NCBI RefSeq assembly: GCF_000953635.1
Contig: NZ_LN614830.1
Coordinates: 2,905,001 to 2,969,000 of the forward strand
From: Legionella micdadei
GTDB lineage: Bacteria > Pseudomonadota > Gammaproteobacteria > Legionellales > Legionellaceae
Reading direction: 5' to 3'
DNA: 64,000 nucleotides
The translations under genes were made by a program, and so were the position numbers. Each line of letters begins with the position of its first letter. Position 1 is the stretch's first letter. Below the pieces are notes generated by a model. The model made no database searches and was not told the DNA's origin. It saw only the letters and a list, made by a program, of their open reading frames with translations. Below are positions 1-9,130 of this stretch, one piece after another.

Positions 1-1
1 A

Positions 2-1054
2 GATCTTTTACTTTATTCAATAAAAGAGTTCCTGACTTCAATTGCTAAAGTTTGTGAACTTCAATATTCTGGATTTAAACCGGCATTTGACTATTCTCGA
101 TATATTGAGCACAAGCTTCTTTTCAGCGATCACGCTCAACAGATTGGCGGATTGCACAGTTTCGAAAAAGTAGTAATTTTAGATGAAGAAGAAATCACTG
201 AGTTATTTGAGGCACTGGAGCCGTTAATTAGTGCGATTCAACCACTTTGCCTTTGTATTGAATCACACGACCACGATATCTTTATCAGTTACGATATCGA
301 AACCAGGCTTTGGCAAGTCACCGATATCAATGATTTAGACGGCGAAACGGATGATTATTATCTCAGTTACGGTAACGCCTCTATCGCAGGAGCTGTACTC
401 GACTGTTTTGCAGACCAAGATACTTGTCTAATGAAAATTAAGTTCATCACTCCAGCTAGTATTGAATCAAAAAATATTAAACAATTAAAAGATTGTCTCG
501 GAAAATTTGCTCGCATTGATGAACAAAGGGTTAAGATGACCAATTGTGATGGCGTCGGCCTACTTTACCTCGAGGCACAACGAGGCAATCTTTCTAAAGT
601 GAATCAGTTATTAGCTTTAGGGGCCGATCCAAATCAATCTTCTTGTTCCAAAAGGTTTGGGGCTGCTTTTATCGCTTGCGAAAATGGTCATTTGGAGGTT
701 CTCAAAGCACTGCTAGAAAAAGGAGCTAACCTCAATGCCACAACCAAAGACGGTAATACGCTTTTACTGACTGCATGCATGAGCCATCAATGGCATGTCG
801 CAGAATATCTCTTAGCTCACACTGATATCGATGTTAATCTCTGCAACAATGAGGGGATCACCGCTTTACACCTCGCTGTTTGTAATCAGCAAAAACGACT
901 TTGCGCACAGCTGATTGAAAAGAAAGCAAATATTCATGCAGTAGCCCCTGAGATTGGCACGCCCCTTGAAATAGCCGGGTTCCTAAAAAATCAAGCCATT
1001 GAATCCTGTTTTGTGCCTACACCCACATCAACTATAGTGACAGTCCTTAGGTAA
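2..1054 (+). CDS. Ankyrin-repeat protein, 5' end outside the window
   Basis: The frame is open from the left window edge to the TAA at 1052, so this is the last ~350 codons of a longer gene; the TTG at 152 is internal and unlikely to be the start. The C-terminal half carries four to five ankyrin repeats, with the typical 'G.L..V..LL..GADPN' and 'NGHLEVLKALLEKGANLN' patterns between about 590 and 990. The part before the repeats matches no family I recognise. Ankyrin proteins are common Dot/Icm effectors in Legionella, and this gene lies close to dotA, but the last residues lack an obvious glutamate-rich export signal. Ankyrin call firm; effector role is inference. Confidence 0.8.
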   Translation, partial: DLLLYSIKEFLTSIAKVCELQYSGFKPAFDYSRYIEHKLLFSDHAQQIGGLHSFEKVVILDEEEITELFEALEPLISAIQPLCLCIESHDHDIFISYDIETRLWQVTDINDLDGETDDYYLSYGNASIAGAVLDCFADQDTCLMKIKFITPASIESKNIKQLKDCLGKFARIDEQRVKMTNCDGVGLLYLEAQRGNLSKVNQLLALGADPNQSSCSKRFGAAFIACENGHLEVLKALLEKGANLNATTKDGNTLLLTACMSHQWHVAEYLLAHTDIDVNLCNNEGITALHLAVCNQQKRLCAQLIEKKANIHAVAPEIGTPLEIAGFLKNQAIESCFVPTPTSTIVTVLR

Positions 1055-1111
1055 CTGCTGGACTGTTGAGATTGTGAGTTAAGCAGCTAACCTTTTGCAG
1101 TTTTTTAGGTT

Positions 1112-1158
1112 AAGGTCTGTTGACCATAGATCACTTCTTCAAATTGTCAACAGACCTT
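1112..1158. repeat. 47-bp element with perfect 13-bp terminal inverted repeats
   Basis: AAGGTCTGTTGAC at 1112-1124 is exactly inverted at 1146-1158. GGTT occurs directly on both sides (1108-1111 and 1159-1162), as a 4-bp target duplication would. The right end read inward (GGTCTGTTGACAATT) recurs at 36294-36308. It could be a tiny non-autonomous transposon relic, or simply a transcription-termination hairpin after the ankyrin gene. Confidence 0.5.
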
Positions 1159-1201
1159 GGTTTTATTACACTACTTAACTCAAGGCCTGTTCAGGAAGAA
1201 T

Positions 1202-1699
1202 ATGAGTACAAACTTAACCCAGAATATTTATGCAACTGAAGTTACAACCATTGATGGGCAAAACATCACGTTAGACCACTACAAAGGACAAGTGTTGCTT
1301 ATCGTGAATGTAGCAAGTCGATGCGGCTTTACCCCGCAGTATGCAGAGCTTGAGACCCTTTATCGTGAATTTAAGGATCGAGGATTCAATATACTTGCAT
1401 TCCCGTGCGACCAATTTCTACATCAGGAGCCGGGAACCAATCAAGAAATCCAACATTTTGCCGAAAGTTGCTTCCGTATCACTTTTCCTCTATTTGCCAA
1501 AATTGATGTAAAAGGAAAAAATCGGGCTCCCTTATATTCTTATCTCGCAAACCATATTGAAAAAAAACCTTGGAAATTCATTCCTTGGAATTTCACTAAA
1601 ATTTTAGTTGATACGCAGGGAAGAGTTTTAAAGCGCTATCTACCCACAACATCTTTCAAAAAAATACGGCGCGAGATCGAACCACTTCTCCCCAAATAA
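1202..1699 (+). CDS. Glutathione peroxidase (cysteine type)
   Basis: Thiol peroxidase of the glutathione peroxidase/BtuE family, 165 residues, reducing hydroperoxides in the cytoplasm. The catalytic site is visible: Cys in 'ASRCGFTPQY', the 'FPCDQF' segment (usually FPCNQF) with the Gln and second Cys, and the Trp in 'WNFTKILVD'. The ATG at 1202 follows a good ribosome site (AGGAAG); the longer reading from 1157 would add 15 residues with no family similarity. The gene stands alone, converging on dotA across a shared hairpin. In cysteine homologues the physiological reductant is often thioredoxin rather than glutathione. Confidence 0.9.
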   Translation: MSTNLTQNIYATEVTTIDGQNITLDHYKGQVLLIVNVASRCGFTPQYAELETLYREFKDRGFNILAFPCDQFLHQEPGTNQEIQHFAESCFRITFPLFAKIDVKGKNRAPLYSYLANHIEKKPWKFIPWNFTKILVDTQGRVLKRYLPTTSFKKIRREIEPLLPK

Positions 1700-1722
1700 A
1701 AAAGGCCTGGATACCAGGCCTT
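1694..1722 (-). terminator. Terminator for icmV-dotA (possibly bidirectional)
   Basis: A 9-bp stem (AAGGCCTGG / CCAGGCCTT) with a 3-nt loop. Read on the minus strand it is followed by an uninterrupted T-run (1703 downward), the form of an intrinsic terminator downstream of dotA. The plus-strand side, just after the peroxidase stop, is less T-rich. Confidence 0.75.
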
Positions 1723-1738
1723 CATTTTCATCTTCACC

Positions 1739-4700
1739 TTAACTTGGACCTGAATCGGGGCCAAGGTTAACATCGGTTTTACCTTTAGATGCACCGCCTT
1801 TAAGTTTGGCAATTCCTTTTTCACCATAACCTTGCAATTGTGAATCTCGGGTAGCCATTGCCTTACTTGTTTCCTTACCACCGGCTTCTACCTTACCTTC
1901 CGCTTTTTCACCCCATTGAGCGGCTTCACCCCCGTAACTTTCAGGCTGTCCACCAATCCAGCGCAATACCCTATCGGGTAGAATGGTGATTAACGTGAAC
2001 GCCTTTTGCACCACAATCAGGTACATCGTCGTGTAGATTAGGACAGCAAAGAAGAAGCCATAAATGCCTGCCCATCCACTGTAACCCGTGCTCATTGAGC
2101 TGAAGTTATTGGCAGCAGCTTGTGCTGCAGCATTGGCAGCAGCCTGGCCAGCAGCACCACCTGAAGATGCGGTATTGCCTTGGAAAGCTTGTCCTGCAGC
2201 TTGTCCTGCGTTTTTCATATCTTGCGCCCAACTTGAAGAATTTTGCAAGTTATTCTGCGCACTGTAATTCCATTGCAGGCCTGTAGCCGTACCTTGAATA
2301 AAGGCTGCCGCATTGGCAAAACCTGCATTGATAATCCATACCGAAACATAGGAAAGAGCTATTGCAGCGATATAACCAATAATCATCATCGCAGGACGTA
2401 AAAAGACATTCAATATAATCATGATGGCTTGCTCGCCCTTACCAAAAGCCTCGTGCCCCTCAGGATGAGTAACCCCCAAAGCGACAATAGGCGCTGCAAC
2501 CATTGCCTCGATAACCGCCATGAGCCAGGCTATCGAACCGAATGTAAAAATCATGTACGGCAAAAATGGAATATAGTAAGCCGTGATAAAGCCTATCCCG
2601 ACCATCACTCCCATCCAAGAAAGCAAAAGGGGCATGGCTAATGCAATCAGAGGGAAGATAAAGATTCCGAAGAGAGGGATCATGACTGTTGTGACTGACA
2701 AACCGATCAAGAGAACCCATAGGTCATTAGCAAAGTTAATATAGTTCACACCCATATTTGCCAGCGCAACAACTGGATTAACAGTTGGCTGCTGGATAAT
2801 CGCAACCCCCTGTTGGAAAATCTGCGCAATAGCGAGCAAAGGAGCGGCAAGGAAGCTCATGATGACAGCATTAATCACTGGTGCAACCATGCTTAAGAAG
2901 AAATTAAACAGGTTCTTAATAATCAGGTTGTAGAAAACATTACCCAGTAATGATCCTAAGCAGAATTTAAAGAACATAATCTTAACTGTTCCGCAAGGGA
3001 AATCTTGAGATTGCAATTGGAACTGGCCAAGATTAATGTCGATATTAAACTTCATTGCAAACTGCGGAGGAGTCAATCCTGGTTGTCCTGGCAAATTAAC
3101 CATGCTGGAATTGTTAACAAAACCAAAAACCGTGTTAGCACCAGGAGGGGGTATTGCTTTAGTGCTAGTGGCATTAAAAGTAGGCGTAGAAAGGGTTGGT
3201 ACAACGCCTGAACCATTAATCAAGCTAATTACGTTTGCAACAGAGTCTGATGCGTCTTTAAGTAACTTCTGGCTCGGGATACCGCCAGTCAACCAAACAC
3301 ATAAATTGGCGTAGTTTCCTGAGCATCCTAAATTACCATTACTGCCAAATGCTGAGCCGGGTAAACTTGCATCAAACGAACTACCATCAAGACCTGTATT
3401 GGAATCGGTGAGGTTTGCGTTATTTATTGCAGAGGCATTTAAAAGAGCTAGATTGAAGAAATAGCTACCCGCTAAAATCCATCCTTGAGAATTTGCTTGC
3501 TGGATAAACGAGCGTAGGTTGTTTGCGTTTGTGGCATTATTCGCCTGCTGCATCAAATTAAGTGTTGGCAGCATAATTCCATTGTAATCGGCAATCGCCC
3601 CTAAAAACTCGCTACCACTAAATAGGGCTGATGAATTATTCGTTGGCGCACCCCAAGAAGTACAACTAGCACTTACTGTCGTACAAGGCGTACCTGAGTT
3701 TAAGAGAGGTATCCCAAAAGGTTGTGTTGCTGTAGTAGGTGGTGTATTATTGGGAGGAGTGTTTTGTTGCTGATTCAATTCTGGATCATTATTTACCATA
3801 ATTTGTGCAACGGTCGATAAATCAAGATACATCTGTTGAACCGCCGTTGCTCTTGAAAGCTGGGCGGTTTGAATATCCGTCTGACTCAATGTGGAAATTG
3901 AGCTTATTGTACTGGGATTAAACGGAGCCCAAGTGATTGTACCGCAGATACCATTTAAGAATGAATAAGGGCCGCTAGCGAAATTAGGCATTTGTACAGA
4001 ATAATTTTGTGTCGTATTGGTAGTGTTTGTACTTTGAACTGTCACCGCATTGACGGTGCTTAAGAAATCGGGCACTTGCGAGTTACAAAAATCTTGCATT
4101 ACTCCCGAAGGTGAATTAGCACAAGGTCCAGATTCATTTTGTTTAGCGGTTTGAAATTGTTTTTGATAACTTTCTAACACACTCTGCAGCCCCAGCATAC
4201 AAACTTGTCCTGCAAGAATCGTTGAAGCACCTTGGGCAACTGACGTCGACGCATTGCTCGTCAAAGAGAATGGAGTCATGTTGGTCTGAACAATAACCCC
4301 TCCCCGGTTTAAATAGCTTAAAGCGGCACCCCATACTTTATCAGCTGCCCCCACCCCTTGTACCACAATCCACATCACAAAAATTTGCATTAAACAATAC
4401 CCTGTGCCTTTGGGGATAAGTAGGGCCAGACCTAAAGTAGAACGTAAGGGCACCCATATGGATGACCACTTTTGGCCTAGCATTTGCCCTTCGTGGGCCG
4501 TATTCATGGTGGACACCAACAACGTGTACATAATGATGATACCGCCAAGTGCTAACACGGCGGAGTTGAATACACCAAACATACTGCCCATGATTTGGCT
4601 ACCAGTACCGTGTAGCACGCCATCCACAATACCAAATATGTTGCCTAAGAAAATAACGGAAACATCACTTGGCGGAGGAGCAAAACTCAACGAAGAACCA

Positions 4701-4777
4701 GTCGAAGTAGAGGATGAAGCAAAAGCCAATGCTGGGAAAAGCAAGGACAGCATGATCAGAACTATTTTTTTCATCAT
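1739..4777 (-). CDS. dotA: DotA, polytopic inner-membrane protein of Dot/Icm type IV secretion
   Basis: 1012 residues, close to the ~1048 of L. pneumophila DotA. It begins with a cleavable-type signal (about 1-20, ending AFASS), then hydrophobic segments near 55-160, a long Asn/Ser/Thr-rich periplasmic region (about 170-600), then a cluster of membrane segments at about 620-860 and one at about 920-945, and a Gly/Lys-rich cytoplasmic tail. DotA is essential for effector export and intracellular growth in L. pneumophila. Its ATG overlaps the icmV stop by 4 bp (ATGA), so the two are translationally coupled. The divergence from L. pneumophila lies mainly in the low-complexity periplasmic loop, as judged from composition only. 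Confidence 0.95.
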   Translation of the reverse strand: MMKKIVLIMLSLLFPALAFASSSTSTGSSLSFAPPPSDVSVIFLGNIFGIVDGVLHGTGSQIMGSMFGVFNSAVLALGGIIIMYTLLVSTMNTAHEGQMLGQKWSSIWVPLRSTLGLALLIPKGTGYCLMQIFVMWIVVQGVGAADKVWGAALSYLNRGGVIVQTNMTPFSLTSNASTSVAQGASTILAGQVCMLGLQSVLESYQKQFQTAKQNESGPCANSPSGVMQDFCNSQVPDFLSTVNAVTVQSTNTTNTTQNYSVQMPNFASGPYSFLNGICGTITWAPFNPSTISSISTLSQTDIQTAQLSRATAVQQMYLDLSTVAQIMVNNDPELNQQQNTPPNNTPPTTATQPFGIPLLNSGTPCTTVSASCTSWGAPTNNSSALFSGSEFLGAIADYNGIMLPTLNLMQQANNATNANNLRSFIQQANSQGWILAGSYFFNLALLNASAINNANLTDSNTGLDGSSFDASLPGSAFGSNGNLGCSGNYANLCVWLTGGIPSQKLLKDASDSVANVISLINGSGVVPTLSTPTFNATSTKAIPPPGANTVFGFVNNSSMVNLPGQPGLTPPQFAMKFNIDINLGQFQLQSQDFPCGTVKIMFFKFCLGSLLGNVFYNLIIKNLFNFFLSMVAPVINAVIMSFLAAPLLAIAQIFQQGVAIIQQPTVNPVVALANMGVNYINFANDLWVLLIGLSVTTVMIPLFGIFIFPLIALAMPLLLSWMGVMVGIGFITAYYIPFLPYMIFTFGSIAWLMAVIEAMVAAPIVALGVTHPEGHEAFGKGEQAIMIILNVFLRPAMMIIGYIAAIALSYVSVWIINAGFANAAAFIQGTATGLQWNYSAQNNLQNSSSWAQDMKNAGQAAGQAFQGNTASSGGAAGQAAANAAAQAAANNFSSMSTGYSGWAGIYGFFFAVLIYTTMYLIVVQKAFTLITILPDRVLRWIGGQPESYGGEAAQWGEKAEGKVEAGGKETSKAMATRDSQLQGYGEKGIAKLKGGASKGKTDVNLGPDSGPS

Positions 4778-5229
4778 TTTTCACCCAACAGACCTTTCCG
4801 ATACCATTCTTGCATAGTACAACCTAATCTTCGCTCCTTGATTTGGAAATACCAAAAGTGGTATCGAAAAGCCAGAACCAAAGCAATTAGCATTACTACC
4901 AGGCTAATTATCACTGCCCGGTAACCTCCATAAACCAAATGGTAGATTGCATAAGCAAAGATAAATAGCGCCGCTACACACATCAACAGACTTAAACGGT
5001 ATAGAGCTGTTTTTTTATCTTGAAGATCCTTTTCGCTTATGTTTAATCTTGACATAGCATCCTCAAAAGATTCTCCAGGGCCAGTAAGTTTCTGTGGCAC
5101 GAACATTTTTTTAAAACCATTGACCAAATAGGTCGTAAATGATTTAAGGCGATCAAAATCTATCCACGCCCTTAAATTAAATATACTCGATAAAATTGTA
5201 ACTATTCTGGAACTTTGTTTCTTTTTCAT
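4774..5229 (-). CDS. icmV: IcmV, Dot/Icm inner-membrane component
   Basis: 151 residues, the same length as L. pneumophila IcmV. A basic N-terminus (about 1-50) is followed by a short soluble part and two adjacent membrane segments (about 85-105 and 107-125), then a basic tail. It is the first gene of icmV-dotA, divergent from icmW-icmX. IcmV is a membrane-associated Dot/Icm component needed for export, with no known enzymatic activity. Family and gene order agree, so the call is firm. Confidence 0.93.
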   Translation of the reverse strand: MKKKQSSRIVTILSSIFNLRAWIDFDRLKSFTTYLVNGFKKMFVPQKLTGPGESFEDAMSRLNISEKDLQDKKTALYRLSLLMCVAALFIFAYAIYHLVYGGYRAVIISLVVMLIALVLAFRYHFWYFQIKERRLGCTMQEWYRKGLLGEK

Positions 5230-5233
5230 AAAA

Positions 5234-5331
5234 TTTACTTTTTATAAATAGACTTTTACTCTTCTTACTATACTATAGTAGTTAGAATACCTATCGTCCA
5301 TCAATGAATACCAGAGTAAAAAAAGAGTAAA
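5234..5331. promoter_or_regulatory. Divergent icmV/icmW promoter with CpxR-like GTAAA repeats
   Basis: On the icmV strand GTAAA-type half-sites lie at 5255-5259, 5264-5268 (one mismatch) and 5234-5238. On the icmW strand two exact GTAAA repeats lie 11 bp apart at 5316-5320 and 5327-5331, running up to the icmW start. CpxR recognises GTAAA-spacer-GTAAA, and CpxR directly controls icmV and icmW in L. pneumophila. Back-to-back TATACT/TATAGT elements at 5269-5279 could be the two -10 boxes. The icmW-side repeat overlaps the ribosome-binding region, so its regulatory role is less certain. Confidence 0.5.
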
Positions 5332-5333
5332 AA

Positions 5334-5789
5334 ATGCCCGATTTAAGCCATGAAGCATCAGCAAAATACTGGTACGACTACGTAGACCCGATGATCTATC
5401 GAGTGATTACGTTCATGGAGAGTGTCGAAGACTGGACCCTTGACGGCGACCCTGAATTAGAAGCCGCAATTACTCAACTAGGTAAAGAGTTGGATGATAT
5501 CGAAAAAATTGACATGGGTGCACTCGCTCAAGAAGATATTTTTATTCGTTTAGTAGGCAATATTAAATCGGGTAGAGGTTTGCGCCTACTCCAAGCGATA
5601 GATACAGTACATCCGGGCAGCGCCTCTCGAATTTTAATTCACGCAGAAGAAACGAGCACGGGAACCCATGATCCCGCCGGTTTTTTCCTTAAACGAAACA
5701 TAGTCTTTGAACGATTACGATTATTAGCTCGTGTTTTCTCTGAATATCGATTAAAACTTGTTGCTCGCGCTCTTGAAGGGGATGAATAA
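5334..5789 (+). CDS. icmW: IcmW, Dot/Icm effector-adaptor protein
   Basis: 151 residues, soluble and acidic, the length of L. pneumophila IcmW. IcmW pairs with IcmS to form the chaperone-like adaptor that brings many effectors to the DotL coupling complex. No membrane segment or signal is present, in keeping with a cytoplasmic role. Its TAA overlaps the icmX ATG by one base (TAATG), giving translational coupling. The leader has no clear Shine-Dalgarno sequence, only A-rich GTAAA repeats. Confidence 0.95.
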   Translation: MPDLSHEASAKYWYDYVDPMIYRVITFMESVEDWTLDGDPELEAAITQLGKELDDIEKIDMGALAQEDIFIRLVGNIKSGRGLRLLQAIDTVHPGSASRILIHAEETSTGTHDPAGFFLKRNIVFERLRLLARVFSEYRLKLVARALEGDE

Positions 5790-7183
5790 TGAAATCGTTA
5801 AGCCGCATAGTGTTACCTGGGGTTTTATTTTTTGCCACATCAACGTCTGCTTTCGCTTCGGATAATTCAGCTAACCAGAGTTTAAATGATCTGACTAATT
5901 ATCTACTTAATTTAGGTGCTTATTTGGGTTATAATTTACAAGGCCCCCCCTCCAGTACCGATTCGAGCGGTAATCAACAACCCATAGCAATTAGCCAAAC
6001 TTTAATTAACAATGGCGCCCAGACACAACTCTTTTCCAATTTCACTATTAACAGCTACTTAGGGGCGTTACTGATCAATTCTGCAGTACCTAACTCATCG
6101 CCGATAGTCTCAAACACTGTTTCACCGAACATTCCTAATGCTACCTCGTTAAACGCTTTTGCAAACTACACTTTTTCCCAACCATCACCCTATTCGACTG
6201 CTGCCCAGGACACTGTTTCAGTTTCACCGTTGATTGATCAACCCCCTTATCAAACTGATCCCGTCAGTCAGGCAGTTTTAAATATTTTATCAACACCAGA
6301 CCCCAGTTATTGCTTGAATAATGCTCAAACAGAAATTGTCTCTTGTACTTATCCTCAAGGGATGTTGAATACGAACAAAGTGATAATGAATACAGTGGGA
6401 ACTCTGCCGAATACCAATAATTATTTTACTTATAATCAGGTACAGCCACTTTTAGCTGAATTAAACGTAAATAGTTTGATTACCCCTATGCTTTATTCAC
6501 CGCAAGCCACAGCAGGGACAGGCACACCAACTTCAGCGGGCGCATCACCACTTATACCCGGAGGCAGTAACACTCAGCAACAAGGCCTGGTTGCAACAAG
6601 TCCTGAACAACAAGCCGCGAATTTCATTCGTTATGCTACGGGTGCGGTCTCACCAATGCCCATGCCCAATCGCAATGATTATGATGCCTTGTTGTTACAA
6701 ACACAAAACACAAATAACCCAGTACAACAAGCTCAAGCTCAGGCAACTTTAGCCAACTATTTAAATAGTATCAGGATTTACGCTGCCCAAAGTTCGGTTG
6801 GGGTTGCTAACCTCTATTATATTTTGTCAAAGAGATTGCCCCAAAATCTAAGTGGCAATACGTCAGGCCAATCAGGCCAGATAACAAGCCAAGCCTTAAA
6901 TGAGTTCACTATGGCCACTTGGCGCCTTTACAACACCGATAACAGCCCGAATACCCAATGGGTATCTCAAATTAACAATGCTTCCGCAGCAACTGTGCAA
7001 AAAGAAATGGCCATTTTACTTGCGGAGATTAATTATCAACTCTATTTAAGCCGTCAACAGCAAGAGCGCATTTTGTTGACCAATACCATGTTATTAATAC
7101 AGAACGCTCGCGCTTCTCAACCGAGCCCTACTTTCACTGCCGCAGGTTCTTCTTCAGCTTCTAGTGCCAGTGGCGCTCAGTAA
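5789..7183 (+). CDS. icmX: IcmX, periplasmic Dot/Icm protein
   Basis: 464 residues with a signal peptide ending near ATSTSAFAS (about residue 24). The mature part is rich in Asn, Gln, Ser and Thr with few charged residues, as in L. pneumophila IcmX, which is exported and localises at the periplasmic side of the apparatus. The C-terminus is a Ser/Ala-rich tail. It is second in icmW-icmX and followed by a GC-rich hairpin. Composition varies greatly among IcmX proteins, so assignment rests on position, signal peptide and size. Confidence 0.9.
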   Translation: MKSLSRIVLPGVLFFATSTSAFASDNSANQSLNDLTNYLLNLGAYLGYNLQGPPSSTDSSGNQQPIAISQTLINNGAQTQLFSNFTINSYLGALLINSAVPNSSPIVSNTVSPNIPNATSLNAFANYTFSQPSPYSTAAQDTVSVSPLIDQPPYQTDPVSQAVLNILSTPDPSYCLNNAQTEIVSCTYPQGMLNTNKVIMNTVGTLPNTNNYFTYNQVQPLLAELNVNSLITPMLYSPQATAGTGTPTSAGASPLIPGGSNTQQQGLVATSPEQQAANFIRYATGAVSPMPMPNRNDYDALLLQTQNTNNPVQQAQAQATLANYLNSIRIYAAQSSVGVANLYYILSKRLPQNLSGNTSGQSGQITSQALNEFTMATWRLYNTDNSPNTQWVSQINNASAATVQKEMAILLAEINYQLYLSRQQQERILLTNTMLLIQNARASQPSPTFTAAGSSSASSASGAQ

Positions 7184-7208
7184 TTTAAGACGATGAGCGG
7201 TTAATAAT

Positions 7209-7234
7209 CCCGCGGCTCACCCAGCCGCGGGTTT
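7209..7234 (+). terminator. Probable terminator after icmX
   Basis: A 9-bp GC-rich stem (CCCGCGGCT / AGCCGCGGG) with a 5-nt loop, followed by only a short TTT. It sits between icmX and the convergent malic-enzyme gene. Confidence 0.55.
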
Positions 7235-7288
7235 CGAATGACACCAATAAGTCAAACTGCTATTGAGTAACCGTTTAAGCGTGAGTCC

Positions 7289-9004
7289 TTACTCTTTAAC
7301 TTTGGGTATATAGGGAACATACTCCGGTTTCCAAACATGGCGTTGAATACATTCTTCGATTTCTTGATCCGATAAATCATCCGCCAAATCGGACTTAATC
7401 GCTTCCTTCAATACAGCAGTAGCAACTTTAAATGAAATATCCCTTACTTGAGTGAGTGGAGGCAATAAATTCGCATTAGGATCACCCTTCGCCGGGGAAC
7501 AATCAGCAAGTGCTTTTGCAGCAGCCATAAACATCTTATCTGTCACTTTTTTCACTTTTCCAGCAATTAAACCTAGCCCCATACCAGGAAAAATATAAAC
7601 ATTATTGGTTTGGTCCACTCTAAATAGCTGGCCATTTTTTACAATATTGCCAAAAGGGCTTCCTGTTCCGATAACAGCACGATTATCAGTCCAAATCATA
7701 AGATCACTTGGCTTAGCTTCACTGTGTGTAATGGGGTTTGATAAAGGCATGATAATCGGCTGTTTTACGTGAGCCGCCATTTCTCGAATTAAATCTTCAG
7801 TAAATAATCCTGGCTGCCCTGACACACCAAGCAGAGCATTAGGATGCAAATTTTTAATGACATCTTTCAAGCTGATAATATTACTATTTTCTAGGTGCCA
7901 ATTAGCAACAATGTCTTTGGACTTTAGGAGTTTTTGTTGGAATGGCAGTAAATTTTTCATTCCTTCGATTAAAAGCCCATCGCGATCGACCATAAAAATA
8001 TGGTCCCTTGCTTCTTGTTCAGAAAGACCATCCTCCATCATAGCATGCACGATAAGCTCGGCAATACCACACCCAGCCGTACCTGCGCCTAAAATAACAA
8101 TGCGTTGTTCTGTTAAGGGTATTCCTGTGACTTGGACAGCAGCAAACAAAGTGCCCGTAGCAATTGCGGCAGTACCTTGAACATCATCATTAAAAGTACA
8201 AAGTTGATCGCGATATTTCTCCAATAAGCGTGTTGCATTCTGTAAAGCAAAATCTTCCCATTGTAAGAGAATGTGAGGAAAGCGCTTTTTTAGGGCGATG
8301 ACAAAAGCATCAACGAAGTCGTCATAGTCTTTACCTCGTACGCGCTCATGCCGCCAACCAAGGTATAACGGATCTTTGATCAATTCAGGATTGTTCGTCC
8401 CGGTATCTAATAAAACGGGCAAAGTAGCCGAAGGATGGATTCCTGAACAAGCACAATACAAAGCCAACTTCCCAATCGGAATTCCCATTCCACCCGCACC
8501 TTGATCCCCTAATCCTAAAATTCGCTCACCATCGGATACCACAATGGCTTTCACTTGATCAAATCGGGGGTTTGCTAAGATCTGGTCGATTCGATCGCGA
8601 TATGGGTAGGCTACAAATATACCGCGCGGCCGTCTATAAATATGACTAAAATTCGTACAAGCATCACCCACTGTAGGCGTATAAACTATAGGCATCATTT
8701 CAGTGATGTGCTCGCAAAGCAAACTATAATAAAGTGTCTCGTTTGAATCTTGCAAATCGCGCAAATAAATATATTTATCCAGGTCGGTTTCTTTGCTCTT
8801 AAACGCTTTATAAGAACGATTGCGCTGCTCAACGATTGTACTTTCTTCAGGGGGTAGGAGACCAAATAATTTAAAATGTTCCCGTTCTTTATTCGAAAAA
8901 CCAGTCCCTTTATTTAGCAAAGGATTTAAGATAAGTTTATAATCGCTTGTACTTACTTCAAAATAGGGGTTTCCGTTTTTATCGATGTGTTGCTCATAAT
9001 CCAT
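7289..9004 (-). CDS. maeA: NAD-dependent malic enzyme
   Basis: 571 residues, the size of the MaeA/SfcA group. It oxidatively decarboxylates malate to pyruvate. Visible signatures include 'RPRGIFVAYPYRDRI', 'VVSDGERILGLGDQG', the metal-binding 'FNDDVQGTAA' region, the Rossmann motif 'VILGAGTAGCGIAELI' and 'PLSNPITHSEA' near residue 420. Intact and full length. It is monocistronic and convergent with icmX. Cofactor preference is inferred from overall similarity to the larger NAD-type enzymes. Confidence 0.93.
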   Translation of the reverse strand: MDYEQHIDKNGNPYFEVSTSDYKLILNPLLNKGTGFSNKEREHFKLFGLLPPEESTIVEQRNRSYKAFKSKETDLDKYIYLRDLQDSNETLYYSLLCEHITEMMPIVYTPTVGDACTNFSHIYRRPRGIFVAYPYRDRIDQILANPRFDQVKAIVVSDGERILGLGDQGAGGMGIPIGKLALYCACSGIHPSATLPVLLDTGTNNPELIKDPLYLGWRHERVRGKDYDDFVDAFVIALKKRFPHILLQWEDFALQNATRLLEKYRDQLCTFNDDVQGTAAIATGTLFAAVQVTGIPLTEQRIVILGAGTAGCGIAELIVHAMMEDGLSEQEARDHIFMVDRDGLLIEGMKNLLPFQQKLLKSKDIVANWHLENSNIISLKDVIKNLHPNALLGVSGQPGLFTEDLIREMAAHVKQPIIMPLSNPITHSEAKPSDLMIWTDNRAVIGTGSPFGNIVKNGQLFRVDQTNNVYIFPGMGLGLIAGKVKKVTDKMFMAAAKALADCSPAKGDPNANLLPPLTQVRDISFKVATAVLKEAIKSDLADDLSDQEIEECIQRHVWKPEYVPYIPKVKE

Positions 9005-9130
9005 TGAACTTCTCCTTCTTATTCGTATTGTGATTCCTAATTACAGCTTAGCATTGTTAAACCTTTGCTGCTTGTTCCTACCTCAACTTTTCTATAAAGT
9101 TAGTACAAAATTTTTAACAAGCGAAAAGAA

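Noticed and set aside
4404-4817. 137-codon plus-strand frame opposite dotA/icmV
   Set aside because: Antisense to well-supported coding sequence, with composition expected of a shadow.
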